DNA from: Alcanivorax sp. | GTDB taxonomy: Bacteria; Pseudomonadota; Gammaproteobacteria; Pseudomonadales; Alcanivoracaceae | Direction of reading: 5' to 3' | NCBI RefSeq assembly: GCF_002726155.1 | Contig: NZ_PBSH01000049.1 | Location: 1 to 36,786 of the forward strand | Length of the DNA stretch: 36,786 nucleotides | Part shown: one piece after another, positions 17,782 through 26,891 of the stretch | Numbering within the stretch: the stretch's first letter is position 1 | Layout of the letters: each line of letters opens with the position of its first letter | The notes under the pieces: generated by a model | The model's input: the letters and a program-made list of their open reading frames with translations, nothing else | What the model was told of the DNA's origin: nothing | Database searches by the model: none | Position numbers and translations under genes: made by a program

Positions 17782-19002
17782 ATGATGAAAATGTTTCTGG
17801 CCGGTGTGGTATCAACGTTGTTGATGGCAACGGCTGCCCAGGCAGCAGAACCGGTAAAGATTGCATTGATTGATCCGCTCAGCGGGCCCATGGCTGCAGC
17901 AGGTCAGCCCGCTTATGAGCATCTGAAATTTGCTGCTGAGCGAATCAACGCCAATGGCGGAATGAATGGTCATCCTGTGGAAATCGTCGGTCTGGACAAC
18001 AAGCTGAGCCCTCAGGAGAGCCTGGTCCAGTTGCAGAAAGCCATGGATGACGGCGTGGACTTTATTACCCAGGGCAATGGTTCTGCCGTGGCGTCAGCCC
18101 TGATTGCGAGTATCGAAAAACATAATCGGCGTAATCCTGGCGAAGAACGTTTGTTCCTGAATTACGCAGCGGTGGACCCGGCCTTTACTAACGAGCGCTG
18201 CTCATTCTGGCATTTCCGTTTTGATGCCAATTCCGACATGAAAATGAATGCCCTGACCGATTACCTGGCTGACCAGAAAAATATCAAGAAAGTGTATCTG
18301 GTTAACCAGGACTATAGCCATGGCCACTCAGTATCCAAGCAGGCACGCAGGATGCTGAAAGAAAAGCGGCCGGATATTGAAGTGGTGGGTAACGATTTTC
18401 ACCCGCTGGCAAAAGTGAAAGATTTCACACCCTATATTTCAAAAATTCAGGCTTCGGGTGCCGATGCCGTGATTACCGGTAACTGGGGGCAGGACATGAC
18501 CCTGTTGGTAAAGGCTGCTGCGGACTTTGGTCTTGATGCGCCGTTCTTTACCTACTACGGGGCTAGCTCTGGCGTAGTGACACAGTTGGGTGATAAAGGC
18601 GTTGGCCGTCTTTATCAAATCAATGAGTACTATGGTGATTTCGAAGACCCGGAAATGGCGCAGCGCCAGTTGGATTTTTATAAAAAAGCCAACTGGGATT
18701 TTTACTATCTACGGCTGAGCAATATGCTCGATATGCTCAAGAAAGCCGCCGACCAGGAAAAGAGCGTAAACCCGGTTGTTATCGCGAAAGCGCTGGAAGG
18801 TATGACCCTGACCAGTACCACTGGTGAGTTGCTAATGCGTGCGGAAGATCACCAGATCCAGTTGCCCATGTTTATCTCGGTGATGGACGACGAAATGAAA
18901 TACGGCGCCGAAGGCACCGAGTTCAACTTCCACAAAGTGGCGCGCATCGAACGTGATGACGTAACGCTGCCCACTACTTGCCGAATGCGTCGCCCGAAAT
19001 AA
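17782..19002 (+). CDS. Liv-type ABC transporter substrate-binding protein
   Basis: The 406-residue periplasmic protein has an N-terminal signal peptide ending AAQA, cleaved before AEPVKI. The mature part follows the type 1 binding-protein fold of the branched-chain amino acid family: IALIDPLSGPMAAAGQ, FAAERINANGGMNG, then VYLVNQDYSHGHSV and ASGADAVITGNWGQD. The protein delivers its ligand to the membrane complex encoded downstream. The ligand may be a branched-chain amino acid or another polar compound and cannot be read from sequence. The start at 17782 follows AGGGAGAG. It is separated by 82 bases from the first permease gene, a gap often seen after binding-protein genes that are expressed at a higher level. 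Confidence 0.9.
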   Translation: MMKMFLAGVVSTLLMATAAQAAEPVKIALIDPLSGPMAAAGQPAYEHLKFAAERINANGGMNGHPVEIVGLDNKLSPQESLVQLQKAMDDGVDFITQGNGSAVASALIASIEKHNRRNPGEERLFLNYAAVDPAFTNERCSFWHFRFDANSDMKMNALTDYLADQKNIKKVYLVNQDYSHGHSVSKQARRMLKEKRPDIEVVGNDFHPLAKVKDFTPYISKIQASGADAVITGNWGQDMTLLVKAAADFGLDAPFFTYYGASSGVVTQLGDKGVGRLYQINEYYGDFEDPEMAQRQLDFYKKANWDFYYLRLSNMLDMLKKAADQEKSVNPVVIAKALEGMTLTSTTGELLMRAEDHQIQLPMFISVMDDEMKYGAEGTEFNFHKVARIERDDVTLPTTCRMRRPK

Positions 19003-19084
19003 ACGTCGGAAAGAGCGCAATCGATTGACCTTGTTGGATTGAGTCGAAGCAGCTGCATTTTGCGGCTGCTTCAGGAGCTTTTGC

Positions 19085-20026
19085 ATGCTCGAAATTATTA
19101 TTTTTTCCACGCTGAACGGCATTTTGTACGGCTTGTTGCTGTTCATGCTGTCCAGCGGTTTAACGCTGATTTTCTCCATGATGGGCGTATTGAATTTTGC
19201 CCATGCCAGTTTTTATATGCTCGGTGCCTATGTGGCGTACAGCTTGGGGATGGTGGTGGGCTTCTGGCCGGCCCTGTTTCTGGCGCCTCTGATTGTGGGG
19301 CTGTTGGGCGCCCTGGTTGAAAAATACGGGCTGCGCCGTGTCCACGAAAATGGCCATGTGGCCGAGTTGTTATTCACCTTCGGGTTGGCCTACGTGATCA
19401 ACGAACTGGTGCAGTTGATCTGGGGGCCGGTGTCGGTGGCCTACCGTGAACCGGCTTACTTGCGCGAGCCACTGTTCACCCTGATGGGCACGGACTACTC
19501 CATTTTCCGCGGCGGCGTGATTCTGATTTCCGCAATGATGCTGGTGGCGCTTTGGTACCTTCTGAAGAAAACCCGTGTCGGCTTGATGGTGCGGGCCTCG
19601 TTAACCCACGGAAATATGGTGGGCCATCTGGGCCATAACGTACCGCGCCTGTTTATGGGGGTGTTTGGTTTTGGTTGTGCGCTCGCTGGTCTGGCGGGGG
19701 TAATGGGTGGCCCATTGCTGGCCACTGAGCCGGGCATGGCAGAAAGCCTTGGGCCTATTGTGTTTGTGGTGGTGGTTGTGGGCGGCATGGGGTCCCTGTT
19801 GGGGGCGTTCTATGCGTCGTTGCTGATCGGCCTGATCCAGACTTTCTTTGTGGCCATGGATGCTTCCGTGGGTGATTTGCTCAATGGCATTGGCATGAAC
19901 GTGGACCCTTACGGAGAGATCACAGGCATCACTCTGGCCAGCATGGCGCCAATGACGCCCTTTATTCTGCTGGTACTGATTCTGATTTTCCGCCCACGCG
20001 GCTTGATGGGGGAGCTTGAGCCATGA
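19085..20026 (+). CDS. Liv-type ABC transporter permease (LivH-like)
   Basis: The 313-residue inner-membrane protein has about eight hydrophobic segments. It carries LivH features: LNGILYGLLLFMLSSGLTLIFSMMGVLNFAH near the start (positions 7 onward) and a conserved VVVVVGGMGSLLGAF segment near residue 235 that contacts the ATPase. It pairs with the LivM-like permease, whose ATG overlaps this gene's stop by four bases (ATGA), implying translational coupling. A GGAG-type site precedes ATG 19085. Substrate specificity is set by the binding protein. Confidence 0.92.
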   Translation: MLEIIIFSTLNGILYGLLLFMLSSGLTLIFSMMGVLNFAHASFYMLGAYVAYSLGMVVGFWPALFLAPLIVGLLGALVEKYGLRRVHENGHVAELLFTFGLAYVINELVQLIWGPVSVAYREPAYLREPLFTLMGTDYSIFRGGVILISAMMLVALWYLLKKTRVGLMVRASLTHGNMVGHLGHNVPRLFMGVFGFGCALAGLAGVMGGPLLATEPGMAESLGPIVFVVVVVGGMGSLLGAFYASLLIGLIQTFFVAMDASVGDLLNGIGMNVDPYGEITGITLASMAPMTPFILLVLILIFRPRGLMGELEP

Positions 20027-21288
20027 ATGAAGCAACCGTAGTGGCAACATCGTCTCCGTCCATGCCCTGGCGCTCGCTGATGCCCTGGGCGATCAGTTTG
20101 GCGGTCATGGCTGTGTTGCCGTTTTTGTTTGATGGCGGCACCGCCTTCACGCTGATGAACGTGATCGGCATCAATATCGTGTTCGCCATGTCCTACAACA
20201 TGTTGTTGGGGCAGGGTGGCATGTTGTCGTTTGGCCATGCGGTGTTCTTCGGCATGGGCAGTTACGCAGCCATGCATGCCATGAACGCCATCGATGAAGC
20301 GAGCTATACCGGTGAAGGTTTCTGGGCGCATATCCCGGTGGTCAGTATGCCCTTGGTGGGCATGATCGCCGGCGGGCTGGTGGCGCTGGTAATCGGTTGG
20401 CCATTCTGCCGCCGGGCCGGTACCGCCTTTGCCATGATTACTCTCGGGTTGGGGGAGCTGGTCGCCGCAGCCGGACAAATGTTCCCGTCCCTGTTTGGCG
20501 GCGAAGCCGGTATCTTTGCCAACCGCATGGTCGGACCACAATGGTTCGGGATGGAGCTGTCCAGCGCCCGGGATGTGTACGGGTTTATCGCTTTCTGGAC
20601 CCTGCTAGCGGTGGCCGCCATGTGGGCGTTCACCCGCACGCCGCTGGGGCGCATGTCCAACGCGGTGCGTGACAACCCGGACCGGATGGCCTTCATTGGT
20701 TATCAGCCGCGCAATATTCGCTATCTGATCTTTATCGCGTCGGGGGCGTTTGGTGGCCTGGCCGGAGGCATGGCAGCGGTGAACTACGAAATCATTACTC
20801 CGGAGTCCCTGGGGCTGATTCCGTCCGGGATGGCATTGCTGATGGCTGCCGTCGGTGGTCTGGGCGTGTTCTATGGCCCCATCGTTGGCGCCATCGTGGT
20901 GACCCTGATCAATTCCATGCTCAGTGATTACACCGATGCCTCGATTCTTTATGTGGGGCTGATTTTCCTGAGTATTGTCATGTTCGCCCCGCGCGGGTTG
21001 GCCGGTGGTATCGAACAGGTGCGTGTGGCCTGGCGCCAGGGCGAGCTGACGGCGTGCCTGCCGGGCTGGCTAGCGGGTGCAGCGGCGGTGTTGTTGATTG
21101 CTACGGGGCTGTCTCTGGCAGTGGAGCTGCTGTTTCACTGGCGTCACGGTAGCGACGGGATCAGCCAGTTTTTTGGCATGGCACTGAATGAAACCAGTGT
21201 GTGGCAATGGGCGGCCGTAATCGCGCTGGTTGCCTCCGGTGTCGGGCTGATGCGCGCCACGCAAACCCTGCGGGAGAGTGCACAATGA
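20023..21288 (+). CDS. Liv-type ABC transporter permease (LivM-like), extended C-terminus
   Basis: The 421-residue membrane protein matches LivM. It has an N-terminal hydrophobic region, then NMLLGQGGMLSFGHAVFFGMG, a central TPLGRMSNAVRDNPDRMAFIGY loop and the AAVGGLGVFYGPIVGA segment. The usual LivM ends around residue 330-360. Here about 80 more residues follow, with two extra hydrophobic stretches (near 346-366 and 392-408). The added part has no motif that I recognise. The start overlaps the previous stop, and the next gene's ATG overlaps this stop, again as ATGA. Confidence 0.92.
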   Translation: MNEATVVATSSPSMPWRSLMPWAISLAVMAVLPFLFDGGTAFTLMNVIGINIVFAMSYNMLLGQGGMLSFGHAVFFGMGSYAAMHAMNAIDEASYTGEGFWAHIPVVSMPLVGMIAGGLVALVIGWPFCRRAGTAFAMITLGLGELVAAAGQMFPSLFGGEAGIFANRMVGPQWFGMELSSARDVYGFIAFWTLLAVAAMWAFTRTPLGRMSNAVRDNPDRMAFIGYQPRNIRYLIFIASGAFGGLAGGMAAVNYEIITPESLGLIPSGMALLMAAVGGLGVFYGPIVGAIVVTLINSMLSDYTDASILYVGLIFLSIVMFAPRGLAGGIEQVRVAWRQGELTACLPGWLAGAAAVLLIATGLSLAVELLFHWRHGSDGISQFFGMALNETSVWQWAAVIALVASGVGLMRATQTLRESAQ

Positions 21289-22031
21289 CCGCGTTATCCA
21301 TCAAGAATTTACGCAAGAGTTTTGGCCCGGCCGACATCATTCGGGGTGTCAACCTGGAGGTGAACACCGGTGAAGTCCATGCGGTGATTGGTCCCAACGG
21401 CGCCGGTAAATCCACGTTCTTTAATCTGTTATCCGGCGCCTTGCAGCCCTCCAGTGGTGACATGGCCTTGAACGGTGCACGCATCAACGGCCTGTCGCCG
21501 GACAAGATCCAGCAGCTGGGGCTGTCGCGTTCGTTTCAGGTGAGCAATGTGTTCGTCAACATGTCCGTGTTCGAAAATTTACGTTGCGCCTGCATGAAAA
21601 ACAGTAAAGCCGGTTATGTCTTCTGGCGGCCGGCCGCCGGCATTCGCCAGGCCAATCAGCGCGCCGAAGAGGTGCTGGCACTGATTGGCCTGCAAGCGCT
21701 GCGAGACGTGCCCGCCGGCGCGTTGCCCTATGCCAGCCAGCGAGCACTGGAAATCGGCATGACCATTGCCTGCGATGCACAGGTGGTACTGCTGGACGAA
21801 CCCACCGCCGGTATGAGCAACACCGAAACCGAACAGGCCGTGGGCATGATCCGCAAGGTGGCCGCTGGGCGCACCTTGATGATCGTGGAGCATGACATGG
21901 GCGTGGTATTCGAACTGGCCGACCGTATTTCCGTACTGGTCTATGGCGAAATTATCGCCACGGGCACCCCGGAACAAATTCGCAATGACCCCAAGGTAAA
22001 AGAAGCCTATCTGGGTGAGGAGGCCGCCTGA
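21285..22031 (+). CDS. Liv-type ABC transporter ATPase (LivG-like)
   Basis: The 248-residue ATPase has Walker A GPNGAGKST, a Q-loop region near LSRSFQVSNVF, a signature region (PYASQRALEIGMTIA) and Walker B VVLLDEPTAGMS, followed by a switch histidine in IVEHDMGVVF. The signature is unusual: the common SxGQ/SGGQ core is replaced by YASQ, which is tolerated in LivG proteins. With the LivF-like ATPase it powers import. The start at 21285 overlaps the permease stop and is preceded by GGGAGAG. Its stop shares one base with the next start (TGATG). Confidence 0.93.
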   Translation: MTALSIKNLRKSFGPADIIRGVNLEVNTGEVHAVIGPNGAGKSTFFNLLSGALQPSSGDMALNGARINGLSPDKIQQLGLSRSFQVSNVFVNMSVFENLRCACMKNSKAGYVFWRPAAGIRQANQRAEEVLALIGLQALRDVPAGALPYASQRALEIGMTIACDAQVVLLDEPTAGMSNTETEQAVGMIRKVAAGRTLMIVEHDMGVVFELADRISVLVYGEIIATGTPEQIRNDPKVKEAYLGEEAA

Positions 22032-22726
22032 TGTTGGAGGTACAGGATCTACATGCCTATTACGGTAAAAGCCATATCTTGCAGGGGGTGAATTTTTCGC
22101 TGCAGGAAGGTGAAGTGGTGTCGTTGCTGGGGCGAAACGGCGTGGGCCGGTCCACCACGGTGAAATCCATCATGGGTGAAGTGCCACCGGCGGGCTCCAT
22201 CCGTTTTCGGGGTACGGAAATTGCCGGCCTGCCCAACCACAAAATTTCGCGGCTGGGGTTGGGGTATGTCCCGGAGGATCGGGATATTTTCCCTACCCTC
22301 ACGGTGCGACAGAACCTGGAGTTGGGCCTGAAAAATCCGCGCAAACCCGGTAAGTGGACTGTGGAAAAAATGCTCGAGATGTTCCCCAATCTGGCGCGCC
22401 GCGAACACTCCCCGGCGGGGGTGCTGTCCGGCGGTGAAAAGCAGATGCTCGCCATGACCCGCACCCTGATGGGCGACCCGTCCCTGATCATGATCGACGA
22501 ACCCACCGAAGGCCTGGCCCCACTCATCGTCAAACAAATCGCCGACCTGATTTCAGAAATCGCCAACGCTGGTGTCTCCATCCTGCTGGTGGAGCAGAAA
22601 CTCTCCATCGCCATGGACATCTCCCACCGCGTCCTGGTCATGGGCCACGGTCAGATCGTATTCCAGGGCACCCCGGACGAACTGCGCAACGATGACGCCG
22701 TGCGCAAGGAGTGGTTGGAGGTGTAA
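22031..22726 (+). CDS. Liv-type ABC transporter ATPase (LivF-like)
   Basis: The 231-residue second ATPase has the signature LSGGEKQMLAMTRTL, Walker B IMIDEPTEGLAP and the switch histidine region LVEQKLSIAMDISHRV. Its Walker A reads GRNGVGRSTT, with Arg in place of the usual Lys. I believe related LivF proteins share this change, but the other ATPase has the normal Lys, so the two sites may differ in activity. The gene is the last of the operon, directly coupled to the LivG-like gene through TGATG. A long palindrome follows 15 bases after the stop. Confidence 0.92.
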   Translation: MLEVQDLHAYYGKSHILQGVNFSLQEGEVVSLLGRNGVGRSTTVKSIMGEVPPAGSIRFRGTEIAGLPNHKISRLGLGYVPEDRDIFPTLTVRQNLELGLKNPRKPGKWTVEKMLEMFPNLARREHSPAGVLSGGEKQMLAMTRTLMGDPSLIMIDEPTEGLAPLIVKQIADLISEIANAGVSILLVEQKLSIAMDISHRVLVMGHGQIVFQGTPDELRNDDAVRKEWLEV

Positions 22727-22740
22727 GGCGTTTCGGTTGT

Positions 22741-22773
22741 CCCCGATCTTCTTGCCTGGCAAGAAGATCGGGG
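22741..22773. repeat. Near-perfect palindrome after the transporter operon
   Basis: CCCCGATCTTCTTGCC (22741-22756) and its exact complement (22758-22773) flank a single T. In RNA this gives a hairpin of about 14 bp that could end the operon, although no T-run follows. It is not a REP of the other type. The rest of the gap up to 23146 holds one REP copy and no recognised gene. Confidence 0.6.
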
Positions 22774-22866
22774 CCGTCAGTGTGCCTAATTCCCGAGGGG
22801 CGGCCTATGCCCACCTTCGGAGCCTCCCTGCCTGTGCTCCAGCCGCAGCCGTTTATCGCAACCACA

Positions 22867-22892
22867 GTAGGAGCGCCACTTGAGGCGCGAAC
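22867..22892 (+). repeat. Single REP element
   Basis: GTAGGAGCGCC followed by ACTTGAGGCGCGAAC matches the REP pattern with a GCGCC/GGCGC internal stem. It lies in the gap between the transporter operon and hsdR. Confidence 0.65.
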
Positions 22893-23146
22893 CCCTAACC
22901 CTGAATAAACGCCCCAGCCCCAATAGCCGCGCCAATTACCCGGCAAGGCCGCTCATGAAAAAGTGCTAATTGGCCCTAGATCTCCCGTCAAAACGTGATA
23001 ATGTCCACAAAAATAATGAATAAGCTTCAATGCGAGCGAATAAGGTGTCTGAACCTCCTGGCGTTTCAGTGAGCCGGGCGGTGTAGGACGCTAGCTCATT
23101 GCATCAATGGTCACTGTCGGCACCTAAAAAGGATTTGGGGACAACA

Positions 23147-26100
23147 TTGAAACAGGGAACCACCTCAACCAACTTCGATTTCCTGCAAGAGCACGATCCA
23201 CTCTTCGTGGAGCTGGCCGCGTCGGCAGAACGGGCCTTTGCCAGTGATCCGAACACCACTCTGATCAAGCTGCGTCAATTTGCCGAGGCCGTTACCCAGC
23301 ATCTTGCGGCCCGTGCCGGTGTCGACTTTGATGAACAAACCTCCCAGGCTGATCTTCTCTATCGCCTGAATCGCGAGCTGCGTTTCGAGCCGGTGGTGCG
23401 TGAGCTGTTCCACACCCTGCGTATCGAGGGCAACAAGGCCACCCACCAGTTCCGCACCCAGCACCGCGAAGCCATGGATGGGCTCAAAGTGGCTCGCGCC
23501 CTCGCCATCTGGTTTCATCGTGCCTTTGGCAAGGCAGGCTCAGGCTTCAAGCCAGGCCCTTTTACACCACCGAAAGACCCTAGCGCCCAACAGCGCCAGC
23601 TGCAGGTGGAAATAGAAAAGCTGCAGCATGAATTGCAGGAGGCCAATGTCAGCCTGGATTCCAGCCAGCAGCTCAATGATCTGATCGCCAAGGAAAAAGC
23701 TGAATACGAAGCCCTGGCGCTGGCCATGGATGAAGAGTCTCGCGCCCTCGCCAAGCAGGCCGAAGCGCACGAAGCCGCGCTGAAGCAGCAACAGCAGGAC
23801 TACGAGAAAACCATTCAAGGACTGCAGCAACAGCTTATAGAGAAAGGCGCACAGGCTGCCTCCAGCGAGATGCAGTACGTGGCTACCCAAACTCAGGCAG
23901 CCGGTAAAACCATCGTGCTGGATGAAGCACTGACGCGCGTGCTCATCGACAACCAGCTACAGGAAGAAGGCTGGGAAGCGGACAGCGAAGATCTCACCTA
24001 CCAGAAAGGCGCGCGTCCGGAGAAAGGCCACAACCGCGCTATCGCAGAATGGCCAACCACCTATCAGGGAAAGAAGGGCCGTGCAGACTATGTCTTGTTC
24101 GCTGGTCTCACCCCCATCGCTGTTGTTGAAGCCAAAAAGGAAAACACCAATGTGGCGGGCAAAATCCGTCAGGCGGAACGTTACAGCAAGGGCTTTCAGA
24201 TTGCGGCACCGTTAGTGCCCGCCTTCGAACTGTCAGGGCGCACCATCGCCTGGCCCGATGATAATGACGCGCACTACAACGTGCCCTTCGTCTATTCCTG
24301 TAATGGCCGCCCCTACGTGCCTCAGCTGGCAGAACAATGTGGCACCTGGTTCCGCGATGTGCGCTTCTCCAGCAATACCAAACGGCCACTGGAAAAATTC
24401 CACACCCCGGATGGCCTGCTCGACCTGCTCAAGCGCAGCAAGGAAAAGGCCGAACAGGCTTTGAAGGCTGAACCCTTCGGTTACCTGAAACTGCGCGACT
24501 ATCAGGAAAAGGCAATCCACGCGGTAGAAGAGAGTCTGTCCAAAGATGCCCGCCGTGCCCTGCTGGCCATGGCCACCGGCACCGGCAAGACGCGCACCAT
24601 CATCGGCCTCATGTACCGCTTCCTGAAAGCAGAACGCTTCAAGCGCATTCTCTTTCTGGTAGATCGCAACGCCCTCGGTCAGCAGGCCATGGATGCCTTC
24701 AACGAAGCCCCGCTGGAACAGAACCAGACCTTATCGAAGATTTATAACGTGGCCGAAATGGGCGACATGGCGGCGGAGGCGGAAACCCGCGTGCAGGTGG
24801 CCACAGTGCAGGCCATGGTCAAGCGCGTGTTCATGAGCGACACACCGCCGCCGGTGGATGCCTACGATTGCATCATCATCGACGAAGCCCATCGCGGTTA
24901 CACCCTGGATCAGGAAATGACCGAAGGTGAACTGGCCACCCGCGATGCCAGCCAGTACCTGTCCAGCTATCGCCGGGTGCTGGATTATTTTGATGCGGTC
25001 AAAGTCGGCCTCACCGCCACCCCGGCCAAACACACCAGCGAAATCTTCGGCAAACCGGTCTATACCTATTCCTACCGGGAAGCCGTAGCCGATGACTGGC
25101 TCATCGACCACGAGCCGCCGATCCGTTATGAAACCCTGCTCACCCAGCAGGGCATCAAGTTCGACAAGGGTGCCAGGGTCAGCGCCATCAATACCCAGAG
25201 CGGTGCGGTGGAAGTTGCCGAACTGGAAGACGACGTCAGCTTTGACGTCGACACCTTCAACAAGCGCGTCATCAACGAAAACTTTAATCGGGTGATCTGC
25301 GAGCAACTGGCCAAAGAGCTGGACCCCTTTGATGACGAGAAGACCATGATCTTCTGCGCCACCGATCGCCACGCCGACATGGTTAAACGGCTACTCGACG
25401 ATGCCTTCAAGGCAACCTACAACGGCGCCTACAACCAGGCTGCCGTGGCCAAGATCACCGGGCAGAGCGACAAGGTGTCCCAGCTCATCAGCCAGTACAA
25501 GAATGAGCGTTACCCCAATATCGCCATCACCGTGGATCTGCTCACCACCGGTATCGACGTACCCAGAATCTGCAACCTGGTGTTCCTGCGCCGGGTACGC
25601 TCGCGCATTCTCTACGAGCAGATGATCGGCCGCGCCACCCGCCGCTGTGACGACATCGGCAAGACTGTGTTCCGCATCTACGATCCGGTGGATATCTACG
25701 CCGCCCTGGACGACGTGAACACCATGAAGCCGCTGGTGAAAGATCCCCACATCACCCTGGAGCAGCTGGTCAACGAACTGGCCAACCCGGACACCCTGGA
25801 GCAAGCCCTCAACGCCCCCGGCGAACAGCAGGACGAAAGCCATGCGGATGTGGTGCTCAGCCAGCTCAGCCAGAAGCTCATGCAGGTACTGCGCAAGGCC
25901 GGGCAAAAAGCCGACACCAACCCCCAGGTCAAAAACAAGCTCAGCGAACTGGAGCAGCTCTGGGGCGTGGAGCCGAAAATCCTCCACAAGCACCTGCACG
26001 ATCTCGGCCCCAAACAGGCTGCGGCTTTCCTTCAGCAGCATGGTGGCCTGGTCGATCAGCTGGCGGAAGTGAAAGTGCTGCTCGGCAGCGAGCGCATGCC

Positions 26101-26668
26101 GCTGATCTCCGATCACGAAGATGAACTGAAAGACCGCAGCCAGAGCTACGGCAAACATCAGCGGCCGGAAGACTACCTGGACAGCTTCACCACCTTTATC
26201 CAGCACCAGCTCAACGAATCCGCCGCCCTGGCGGTGGTGGTGAACAAGCCCCGCGACCTCACCCGCGAGCAACTCAAGGAAGTGCGCCTGCTGCTGGATA
26301 ACAACGGCTACACCGAAGCCAGGCTGCAAAGCGCCGTGCGCAACCAGACCAACAAGGATATCGCCGCCAGCATTGTCGGCCACATCCGCCGCGCCGCCCT
26401 GGGCGAAGCCCTCAAGCCCTTCGAGCAGCGCGTGGCCGAAGCCATGGACCGCATCTACGCCCAGCACAGCTGGAACCCCAACCAGCTCAAGTGGCTGGAG
26501 CGCCTGGGTAAGCAACTGGTCCACGAAGTGATCATCGACCGGGACTTCGTCAACCAGCGCTTCGGCGAGCAGGGCGGCGTGAAAGCCCTGGATAAAGTGC
26601 TGGAAAATCAGCTGGATACGGTGCTGGATGAGCTGGGCGAGGCCATCTGGCCGCCAGTCAGCGCCTGA
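23147..26668 (+). CDS. hsdR: Type I restriction endonuclease, R subunit
   Basis: HsdR is the motor and nuclease of a Type I restriction system. It translocates unmodified DNA using ATP and cuts it, acting with HsdM and HsdS. The 1173 residues contain a helical N-terminal part (DUF4145-like, about 1-110), a coiled-coil region rich in Glu, Gln and Ala (about 145-250), a nuclease core with Asp near 313 and VVEAKKE near 326-331, then helicase motifs: ATGTGKT near 474-480, IIDEAH near 577-582, GLTATPAKH, and QMIGRATRR. The C-terminal region resembles the EcoEI-type R domain. I chose TTG 23147 (MKQGTTSTNF) from family knowledge. The frame is open from TTG 23099. GGGG lies six bases before the chosen start. 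hsdM and hsdS follow after the fic region. Confidence 0.92.
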   Translation: MKQGTTSTNFDFLQEHDPLFVELAASAERAFASDPNTTLIKLRQFAEAVTQHLAARAGVDFDEQTSQADLLYRLNRELRFEPVVRELFHTLRIEGNKATHQFRTQHREAMDGLKVARALAIWFHRAFGKAGSGFKPGPFTPPKDPSAQQRQLQVEIEKLQHELQEANVSLDSSQQLNDLIAKEKAEYEALALAMDEESRALAKQAEAHEAALKQQQQDYEKTIQGLQQQLIEKGAQAASSEMQYVATQTQAAGKTIVLDEALTRVLIDNQLQEEGWEADSEDLTYQKGARPEKGHNRAIAEWPTTYQGKKGRADYVLFAGLTPIAVVEAKKENTNVAGKIRQAERYSKGFQIAAPLVPAFELSGRTIAWPDDNDAHYNVPFVYSCNGRPYVPQLAEQCGTWFRDVRFSSNTKRPLEKFHTPDGLLDLLKRSKEKAEQALKAEPFGYLKLRDYQEKAIHAVEESLSKDARRALLAMATGTGKTRTIIGLMYRFLKAERFKRILFLVDRNALGQQAMDAFNEAPLEQNQTLSKIYNVAEMGDMAAEAETRVQVATVQAMVKRVFMSDTPPPVDAYDCIIIDEAHRGYTLDQEMTEGELATRDASQYLSSYRRVLDYFDAVKVGLTATPAKHTSEIFGKPVYTYSYREAVADDWLIDHEPPIRYETLLTQQGIKFDKGARVSAINTQSGAVEVAELEDDVSFDVDTFNKRVINENFNRVICEQLAKELDPFDDEKTMIFCATDRHADMVKRLLDDAFKATYNGAYNQAAVAKITGQSDKVSQLISQYKNERYPNIAITVDLLTTGIDVPRICNLVFLRRVRSRILYEQMIGRATRRCDDIGKTVFRIYDPVDIYAALDDVNTMKPLVKDPHITLEQLVNELANPDTLEQALNAPGEQQDESHADVVLSQLSQKLMQVLRKAGQKADTNPQVKNKLSELEQLWGVEPKILHKHLHDLGPKQAAAFLQQHGGLVDQLAEVKVLLGSERMPLISDHEDELKDRSQSYGKHQRPEDYLDSFTTFIQHQLNESAALAVVVNKPRDLTREQLKEVRLLLDNNGYTEARLQSAVRNQTNKDIAASIVGHIRRAALGEALKPFEQRVAEAMDRIYAQHSWNPNQLKWLERLGKQLVHEVIIDRDFVNQRFGEQGGVKALDKVLENQLDTVLDELGEAIWPPVSA

Positions 26669-26682
26669 TAATCCTCTGGCCC

Positions 26683-26710
26683 CTGTGGGAGCGGTCGTTC
26701 GACCGCGATT
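26683..26710 (+). repeat. Single REP element after hsdR
   Basis: CTGTGGGAGC followed by GGTCGTTCGACCGCGATT has the REP head and an internal GGTCG/CGACC stem. It starts 14 bases after the hsdR stop and could reduce readthrough. Confidence 0.7.
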
Positions 26711-26736
26711 GGCCCTGTCTTGGCCCGATTTACTCT

Positions 26737-26797
26737 ATATGTCGAAAAAAGGGCGATTTATCGACATATCGGAACAACATGTCGATGCCGTGGACAT
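26737..26797. promoter_or_regulatory. Paired ATGTCGA dyads upstream of the fic relic
   Basis: ATATGTCGA (26737-26745) and TCGACATAT (26761-26769) are perfect complements. A second pair, ATGTCGA (26779-26785) and TGGACAT (26791-26797), is near-perfect. They lie about 95-155 bases before the relic and probably were its operator and promoter region. The remaining DNA up to 26891 is AT-rich with no gene. Confidence 0.45.
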
Positions 26798-26891
26798 AAG
26801 TCATTCTTGAAATAAGGTGTGTCGTTATTACAACTAAGGCCACAAGTTGAAATAGCTGCCTCTCTTATTTTAACTTCCGAGGCGCGCCCCC

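Noticed and set aside
25391..26524. Long minus-strand frame opposite hsdR
   Set aside because: A mirror frame of a GC-rich gene with no recognised domain and no start signal. hsdR motifs run through the same DNA.
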